From an uncultured Pelagibacteraceae bacterium (GTDB taxonomy: Bacteria; Pseudomonadota; Alphaproteobacteria; Pelagibacterales; Pelagibacteraceae), in NCBI GenBank assembly GCA_902538915.1, contig CACBGZ010000001.1, positions 117,108 through 181,107 on the forward strand: DNA of 64,000 bases. The letters are read 5' to 3'. The position numbers and the translations under genes are program-made. The notes under the pieces were generated by a model. That model made no database searches and was not told where the DNA came from. It saw only the letters and a list, made by a program, of their open reading frames with translations. Every line of letters begins with the position of its first letter. Positions within the stretch are counted from its first letter, which is position 1. Shown here in pieces: positions 58,042 to 64,000 of this stretch.

Positions 58042-58788
58042 ATGACGAAATTCTATTATTTAAAATTAAGTAAATCCAAAAAAATCAGATATTTAAAACA
58101 TATCCAAAAAGATAGTGATTATATTGTTTTTTTACATGGATTTATGTCAGATTTAGAAGGAAAAAAGCCAAAGTTTTTTTTAAATTTTGCAAAAAAAAAT
58201 AAACTTGGATTTATCGCACTTGAATATTCTGGTCATGGGAAATCAACCGGAAAATTTATTGAAGGGAATATTTCTAAATGGACTAGAGAAACATATTTAT
58301 TGCTAAAAAAAACTGTAAAAAAAAATAAGATTTTTTTTATTGGTTCAAGTATGGGTGCATGGATTTCTTTAAACCAATTTAAATTCTTTAAAAATCAAAT
58401 AAAAGGTTTTTTGGGAATAGGTTCTGCGCCTGAATTTTTAGAGAATTTAATGTGGAAAAAATTTACTATAAAAATGAAAGCAGAAATAATTAAAAAAAGA
58501 ATATATCACTTAAAACATGGAGATTATACTTATCCAATTACTCTTCAATTATTACGTGATGGTAGAAAGAATAAAGTCTTCAACAAAAAAATAAGATCAA
58601 AAATTAAAGTCACGATGGTTCATGGACAAAAAGATGACGTTGTTCCTGTATCTTATTCAAAGAAAATATTAAAGATATTTACAAATGCAAAGAAAAAATT
58701 AGTTATAGTTAAAAATGGAGATCATAGTTTATCATCCAACAAAGGGTTAAAAATACTTAAAAAAGAAATTAAGTTGATTACTAGCTAA
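58042..58788 (+). CDS. Alpha/beta hydrolase (ABHD10-like)
   Basis: 248 residues. Oxyanion region VFLHGFMSD, YSGHGKSTG, nucleophile FIGSSMGAWI (GxSxG), acid HGQKDDVVP and catalytic His in GDHSLS, all in order. Relatives include mitochondrial ABHD10 thioesterase-like proteins. Its substrate cannot be read from sequence. Its end overlaps gltB by 8 bp (convergent). Confidence 0.83.
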   Translation: MTKFYYLKLSKSKKIRYLKHIQKDSDYIVFLHGFMSDLEGKKPKFFLNFAKKNKLGFIALEYSGHGKSTGKFIEGNISKWTRETYLLLKKTVKKNKIFFIGSSMGAWISLNQFKFFKNQIKGFLGIGSAPEFLENLMWKKFTIKMKAEIIKKRIYHLKHGDYTYPITLQLLRDGRKNKVFNKKIRSKIKVTMVHGQKDDVVPVSYSKKILKIFTNAKKKLVIVKNGDHSLSSNKGLKILKKEIKLITS

Positions 58789-61700
58789 CTTCCTTTTCTT
58801 TTGATTTAAAAGTGATAGGATTTTTAATTTTGTCTATCATTTCTTTTGGACAAACTTGAACAAATTTTTTTATTTCCTCATCAAAATTATCAATTATATA
58901 TTTTGATACTTTAGAATTAGTCTCTTTTAAGTGCTCTAGAATTAAGTTTTTGAGAAAATTTATCCAATGTTCAGTTTCGACATTCTGCCATATCACTGAC
59001 TCCGGATTAACCTTGTTCTCAAAATCCCCCGATTTATCATACACAAATGCCATACCACCTGTCATACCTGCTGCAAAATTATCGCCTACCTTGCCTAAAA
59101 TTACTACGGATCCACCAGTCATATATTCACAACCATTTGAGTCACAACCCTCAATCACTGAAAAAGCTCCAGAATTTCTTACTGCAAATCTATCTCCTGC
59201 TTGTCCAGCAGCAAATAGTTTACCCGATGTAGCTCCATATAGCACTGTGTTACCTATGATTGTGTTTTCATCAGAAATTAAGTTACTTTCATCAGGTAGT
59301 TTAATGGAAATTGTTGCTCCTGATAATCCCTTTCCAACGTAATCATTGGCATCGCCTTTAAGATTAAGTTTTAATCCTTTAGAAGCAAAAGCTCCAAATG
59401 ACTGACCTGCTGAGCCTTTAAAATTTAAAGAGAGGAAATTCTCCTCGAGTTTTTCATAACCATATTTTTTATATAAGTTATGGGATATTCTTGTACCAAC
59501 TGCTCTGTTAGTATTTTTAATAATAAACTCTTTATCAATTTTCTTTGAATTATCTAAACTTCTCTCAATTTCTGGCCAAATTTCTTGGTCCAAAGTATCG
59601 GGCACCTCATTGATTTCTACATTGTCACAATATCTTTTATTATTTCCTGGGTCAGCTTGAACAAACAGTGGATTTAAATCCAAATCATCTAGATTTGGTG
59701 ATGCTTTACTTACTTGCATAAGTAAGTCTGTTCTACCAATTACATCATTTAGAGATTTAAAGCCTAACTCAGCTAAAATTTCTCTTACTTCAGATGCAAT
59801 AAATGTAAATAAATTTACAATTTTATCAGGAGTACCAGTAAATTTTTCTCTTAGCTTCTCATCTTGAGTACAAACTCCAACTGGACAAGTGTTAGAGTGA
59901 CATTGTCTTACCATTATACAACCCATAGCAACTAATGCTGTAGTAGCAACTCCATACTCCTCAGCACCCATCATTGCTGCAATGACAACATCTCTTCCAG
60001 TTTTTATGCCTCCATCAGTTCTTAAAGTAACCTTATGTCTCAAATTGTTCAAAGTAAGGACTTGGTTAGCCTCCGTTAGACCCATTTCCCAAGGGATTCC
60101 TACATACTTAACACTTGTCTGTGGTGTTGCTCCAGTCCCACCATTATGACCTGAAATTAATATTATATCTGCTTTTGCTTTTGCTACTCCAGCTGCAATA
60201 GTTCCAATACCTGAGGACGCAACTAATTTAACACCAACTCTTGCTTTGGGATTTATTTGTTTTAAATCATAAATTAATTGAGCTAAATCTTCAATCGAAT
60301 ATATATCGTGATGTGGTGGAGGAGAAATCAATGTCACACCTGGCGTGGAATGTCTTAATTTTGCAATTTCCTCTGTAACTTTAAATCCAGGTAATTGACC
60401 ACCTTCTCCTGGTTTAGCACCTTGTGCCATTTTAATTTCTATCTCATTGCAATTATTCAAATAGTTTATAGTCACACCAAATCGTGCAGATGCAATCTGT
60501 TTAACTCTTGAATTTGCACTATCTCCACTATCCATAACTTTAAATCTTTTCGCGTCTTCTCCTCCTTCACCGCTACAAGAAGCTCCTTTAATTCTGTTCA
60601 TGCCTATAGCTAATGTTTCGTGTGCCTCTTTTGATAAAGCTCCATGTGACATACTCCCACTACCAAACCTTTTTAATATTTTTTCTATGGGTTCTACTTC
60701 AGACAATTCAATTGACGGACCTAATTTTTTTTTTCTAAAATTTATCAAATCTCTTAAATTAATAGGAGGTAGATCGTAAATCCCCTCTACATATTTTTTA
60801 TAAACCGAATAGGAATTAGAACCCACAGCACTTTGAAGTAAGTGAATTAACCTACCTTGATATTGATGAGTTTCTCCATTCTTTCTGTACCTATATATTC
60901 CACCAATTGGAAGAACTGTGTCCGTGCTTTCAAATGCCTCTTTATGGATTTGTCGTATTTTTTTCTCAATACCAGTCAAACCAATTCCAGAAATTTTAGA
61001 TACAACTCCAGGAAAATAATCATTAACTACAGTTCTACTTAATCCGACAGTCTCAAAATTACATCCACCTCTATAAGAACTTAAAACTGAGATACCCATT
61101 TTCGACATTATTTTTAATAACCCAGCATTTACTGATTTGATATATCTCGCTACACAGTCATCAAAACTATACTGTCCAAACAACTTCTTTTCATGTCTAT
61201 GATATAAGCTGTCAAAAGCTAAATATGGATTAACAGTGGTGGCACCAACACCTATTAAAGTTGCAAAAGAATGTGTATCTAAAGCTTCACCTGATTGCAC
61301 ATTTATGGAAACATAACCCCTTAATTTTTTTTCAATTAAGTAAGTATTTATTGCTCCAACGCATAAAAGCATAGGCATAGGCAATCTTTCAAATGAAAGA
61401 TTTTTGTCAGTTAAAATCAATTGTGTTATACCTTGTCTTACAGCTATTTCAGATTCTCTTTGTATTCTTTGAATAGCATTGGTTAAATTTTCATCTTTTG
61501 AAAAAGTACAATCAACATTTAATAAATTACTACCAAAAAAATTCACAAATTTGCTAAATTGTGAGTTTGACAAAATTGGACTATTCAAGACATAAATATT
61601 ATCTTTTGTTAATGTATCAAAATCTAAAATGTTTCCTAAATTTCCAAACCTAGTTTTTAGGCTCATAACTTTATTTTCTCTAAGAGAGTCGATCGGGGGA

Positions 61701-63286
61701 TTAGTTACTTGGCTAAAATTTTGTCTGAAAAAATGATAAAGCGGTCTATATTTGTCAGATAATACTGCCAATGGAGTGTCATCTCCCATAGAGCCAGTTG
61801 CCTCTTTAGCATCCTCAGCCATCGGATGTAATATTAATTCTAAGTCTTCTAAACTTATTCCAAAAGTATGTTGTCTCCTTCTTAAATCTTCTCCTTTAAA
61901 AGTAAACTTCTCTTTATTAATTTGTAATTTTTCGTCTAAATCAATTATTTGTGAATTAAAATGCTTATATTCTTTAGCTAAGTAATCTTTGATTTGATCG
62001 TTTGAGAAAACTTTCCCTTTTTCTATTCTTATACCTAAGATTTCTCCTGGTCCTAGTCTTCCTTTTGATAAAATTTTCTTCTCATTTAATTCTATCATTC
62101 CTGTTTCAGATCCTGCGAATAGAAGCTTATCTTTAGTTATCGCATATCTTAAAGGTCTTAATCCATTACGATCGTTAGCGGCGATTACCCACTCATTATC
62201 TGTTGCGGCTATGGCTGCAGGGCCATCCCATGGCTCCATTGTGCTATTTAAAAAATTAAATAATTGTTGATGATTTTTTGGAAGAGTTTTATTTTTTTTT
62301 GACCACGCATCTGGAACTAACATTAGTTTTGCTAAAGGAGCAGGTTGTCCAGATTTATTTAACAATTCAAAAACATTATCTAATGCAGCAGAATCTGAAA
62401 CCCCTTTTCTAATAACAGGCTTTAAGTTATCTAAGTTTTCAAAAAGGGGGCTATTCATCTCCTCTTCATGAACTCTCATCCAATTTTTATTCCCTTTATA
62501 AGTATTTATCTCTCCATTATGTGCTATTGCTCTAAATGGTTGAGCTAAACTCCAGCTGGGAGCCGTATTAGTTGAAAATCTTTGATGAAAAATTGCGTAT
62601 CGTGATATAAATCTCTGGTCCTTCAAGTCTTGATAAAAATCAGATATTGCTTCAGCTAAGAACATGCCTTTATAAATTATAGATTTCGAGCTAATTGAGC
62701 ATATGTAAAAATCATTAAGAGACATTTCGAATGCTTTATTTTCTATTCTTTTTCTGATTTCATAAATTTTCCTCTCTAATTCTTTATCAACCAAATTCCT
62801 ATTGTTAGATTTAAATAATACCTGAATTATTTCGGGCATAGTTTGTAAAGCTTTTTCCCCTAAAACTTTTGAATTAACAGGTACTTGCCTCCATCCATAA
62901 ATACTAAAATTATTTTTAGTTAGCTCGCTCTCAACAATTGTTTTACAACTTTCTTGAGATGAGTAATCATTTCTTGGTAAGAAAATCATACCTACACAAA
63001 TTTCTGAATTATCATAATCATGACCAGTAACTTGAATTTTTTCTATAAAAAAATCTTTTGGAATTTCCAAATGAATTCCAGCACCATCGCCAGTTTTTCC
63101 GTCAGCATCCACTGCTCCTCGGTGCCAAACAGATTTGAGTGCCTCAATTCCATAGTCAACTACTGCCCTAGATTTTTTTCCTTCCGTTGAACAAATAAAT
63201 CCTACTCCACATGAGTCATGTTCCATTTCTGAGGAATAAACATGGTTTTTAGTTAGTAATTCAAAATTTTTTTTATAATTTTCCAT
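58781..63286 (-). CDS. gltB: Glutamate synthase (NADPH) large subunit
   Basis: 1501 residues. After a short propeptide the Ntn Cys starts at CGVGFI (about residue 26). Order: glutamine amidotransferase (about 26-430), central linker, FMN/synthase domain (about 850-1230) with HNGGTGATP and the 3Fe-4S cluster CIMVRQCHSNTCPVGVCTQ, then the C-terminal GXGXG beta-helix domain. Makes glutamate from 2-oxoglutarate and glutamine. gltD is directly upstream with a 1-base overlap. Confidence 0.97.
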   Translation of the reverse strand: MENYKKNFELLTKNHVYSSEMEHDSCGVGFICSTEGKKSRAVVDYGIEALKSVWHRGAVDADGKTGDGAGIHLEIPKDFFIEKIQVTGHDYDNSEICVGMIFLPRNDYSSQESCKTIVESELTKNNFSIYGWRQVPVNSKVLGEKALQTMPEIIQVLFKSNNRNLVDKELERKIYEIRKRIENKAFEMSLNDFYICSISSKSIIYKGMFLAEAISDFYQDLKDQRFISRYAIFHQRFSTNTAPSWSLAQPFRAIAHNGEINTYKGNKNWMRVHEEEMNSPLFENLDNLKPVIRKGVSDSAALDNVFELLNKSGQPAPLAKLMLVPDAWSKKNKTLPKNHQQLFNFLNSTMEPWDGPAAIAATDNEWVIAANDRNGLRPLRYAITKDKLLFAGSETGMIELNEKKILSKGRLGPGEILGIRIEKGKVFSNDQIKDYLAKEYKHFNSQIIDLDEKLQINKEKFTFKGEDLRRRQHTFGISLEDLELILHPMAEDAKEATGSMGDDTPLAVLSDKYRPLYHFFRQNFSQVTNPPIDSLRENKVMSLKTRFGNLGNILDFDTLTKDNIYVLNSPILSNSQFSKFVNFFGSNLLNVDCTFSKDENLTNAIQRIQRESEIAVRQGITQLILTDKNLSFERLPMPMLLCVGAINTYLIEKKLRGYVSINVQSGEALDTHSFATLIGVGATTVNPYLAFDSLYHRHEKKLFGQYSFDDCVARYIKSVNAGLLKIMSKMGISVLSSYRGGCNFETVGLSRTVVNDYFPGVVSKISGIGLTGIEKKIRQIHKEAFESTDTVLPIGGIYRYRKNGETHQYQGRLIHLLQSAVGSNSYSVYKKYVEGIYDLPPINLRDLINFRKKKLGPSIELSEVEPIEKILKRFGSGSMSHGALSKEAHETLAIGMNRIKGASCSGEGGEDAKRFKVMDSGDSANSRVKQIASARFGVTINYLNNCNEIEIKMAQGAKPGEGGQLPGFKVTEEIAKLRHSTPGVTLISPPPHHDIYSIEDLAQLIYDLKQINPKARVGVKLVASSGIGTIAAGVAKAKADIILISGHNGGTGATPQTSVKYVGIPWEMGLTEANQVLTLNNLRHKVTLRTDGGIKTGRDVVIAAMMGAEEYGVATTALVAMGCIMVRQCHSNTCPVGVCTQDEKLREKFTGTPDKIVNLFTFIASEVREILAELGFKSLNDVIGRTDLLMQVSKASPNLDDLDLNPLFVQADPGNNKRYCDNVEINEVPDTLDQEIWPEIERSLDNSKKIDKEFIIKNTNRAVGTRISHNLYKKYGYEKLEENFLSLNFKGSAGQSFGAFASKGLKLNLKGDANDYVGKGLSGATISIKLPDESNLISDENTIIGNTVLYGATSGKLFAAGQAGDRFAVRNSGAFSVIEGCDSNGCEYMTGGSVVILGKVGDNFAAGMTGGMAFVYDKSGDFENKVNPESVIWQNVETEHWINFLKNLILEHLKETNSKVSKYIIDNFDEEIKKFVQVCPKEMIDKIKNPITFKSKEKEVS

Positions 63287-64000
63287 TAAGCAACTTTTAT
63301 TTTTCCCAATTTATTATTTTCTAAATAAGTCTTAATTGAAGATGCAGCATCTCTTCCATCTTTAATAGCCCAAACAACTAAAGAGGCTCCTCTTACAATA
63401 TCCCCTGCAGCAAAAACGCCTTTTAAATTAGTTTCCATAGTATCAAAATCTGTTTTAATAGTTCCCCATCTAGTAACTTGTAATTCATGAGCGTCAAAAA
63501 GAAGGGGTAAATTTTCTGGATCAAAACCTAGAGCTTTTATAACCATATCAGCTTTTATTTCAAATGCCGAGCCCTCTTTAATTTCCGGTTTCCTTCTTCC
63601 AGATTCGTCTGGTTCACCTAATTTAATTTGATCAACTACTAAATTTTCAATTTTATTTTTGCCTTTAAATTCTTTAGGACTAGATAACCACACAAACTCA
63701 ACACCTTCCTCTTCAGCATTTGCTACTTCTCTTGCTGATCCAGGCATATTTTCTTTATCTCTTCTATAAATACATTTTACTGACTTTGCATTTTGTCTAA
63801 CCGATGTTCTTACACAATCCATAGCAGTATCACCGCCACCTATTACGACAACATCTTTTCCTTCAGCATTTAATATACCTTTGTCAAATAATTCTACTTT
63901 ATCTCCTAAGCCTTTTTTATTTGATGCTGTCAAAAACTCCATTGCTGGAAAAATGTTATCTAAATCATTTCCGGGTAATTCGATTTCTCTCGGTTTATAA
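63286..64000 (-). CDS. gltD: Glutamate synthase small subunit, 5' end beyond window
   Basis: C-terminal about 238 residues are in the window; the frame continues to base 64000 (reading YKPREIELPGNDLDNIFPAM before EFL) with no start. NADPH-binding VVIGGGDTAMDCVRTSVR and FAD-binding AAGDIVRGASLVVWAIKDGRDAA are typical of GltD, which passes NADPH electrons to GltB. Confidence 0.95.
   Translation of the reverse strand, partial: YKPREIELPGNDLDNIFPAMEFLTASNKKGLGDKVELFDKGILNAEGKDVVVIGGGDTAMDCVRTSVRQNAKSVKCIYRRDKENMPGSAREVANAEEEGVEFVWLSSPKEFKGKNKIENLVVDQIKLGEPDESGRRKPEIKEGSAFEIKADMVIKALGFDPENLPLLFDAHELQVTRWGTIKTDFDTMETNLKGVFAAGDIVRGASLVVWAIKDGRDAASSIKTYLENNKLGKIKVA

Overview
The window looks like a chromosomal segment from a streamlined, very AT-rich marine alphaproteobacterium, most likely the SAR11 clade (Pelagibacterales) or a close neighbour. 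The grounds are strong A/T bias in all reading frames, Lys/Asn/Ile-rich proteins, intergenic gaps of mostly 0-50 bp, many 1-20 bp gene overlaps, and classic alphaproteobacterial gene orders: trpFBA-accD-folC-trxA, murA-DUF2948-hisD-infA, rpmH-rnpA-yidD-yidC...argB-HAD-dapD-dapE, truA-fmt-def, and bolA-dnaJ-cobS-cobT. No phage, insertion sequence, CRISPR array or rRNA operon was seen. Species assignment is inference from gene content.

Layout. 13-11806 (+) is one long gene train: LPS precursor and export (kdsD, lptC, lptB), aroA, cmk, rpsA, ihfB, pyrF, trpFBA, accD, folC. It meets trxA (-) at a shared stop-codon tetranucleotide. 11803-15414 (-) holds trxA and then a DNA-processing block (ExoI-like nuclease, MGME1/phage-like PD-(D/E)XK exonuclease, RmuC) where alphaproteobacteria commonly have addA/addB. 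15445-24303 is mostly (-): hisG-hisZ-hisS with tRNA-His, cspA, tRNA-Phe, infA, hisD, DUF2948, murA, dcd, two tiny genes, and a VTT membrane protein; tRNA-Thr is on (+). 24395-31814 (+) runs from rpmH to dapE and is followed by a histone-deacetylase-like and a SET-domain gene. 31794-35942 (-) is truA-fmt-def plus two uncharacterised membrane or exported proteins. 36000-37602 (+) is aroK-aroB. bolA (-) and dnaJ-cobS-cobT (+) diverge from an 18-bp gap. 41158-44701 (-) is a RegB-type sensor kinase, gyrB and tRNA-Ser. 44751-48426 is a small surface-polysaccharide island. 48428-57999 (-) is translation (lepA, pheT, pheS, rplT, rpmI, infC, thrS) plus a glycosyltransferase. An alpha/beta hydrolase (+) then meets gltB-gltD (-), which runs off the right edge.

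How it fits together. Most of the window is core metabolism: aromatic amino acids (aroA, aroK, aroB, trp), histidine, arginine and diaminopimelate, ammonium assimilation (GltBD), cell envelope (murA, dapDE, lpt, kdsD) and translation. The parts that depart from expectation are: the replaced addAB locus; a cytidylate kinase without the Walker A lysine; divergent TrpF, TrpB, AccD and FolC active-site motifs; a tRNA-His with non-canonical D and T loops; a deacetylase/SET gene pair; an orphan CobS/CobT pair; a GyrB apparently lacking the Gram-negative insert; and several very small genes tied to neighbours by ATGA/TAATG overlaps.
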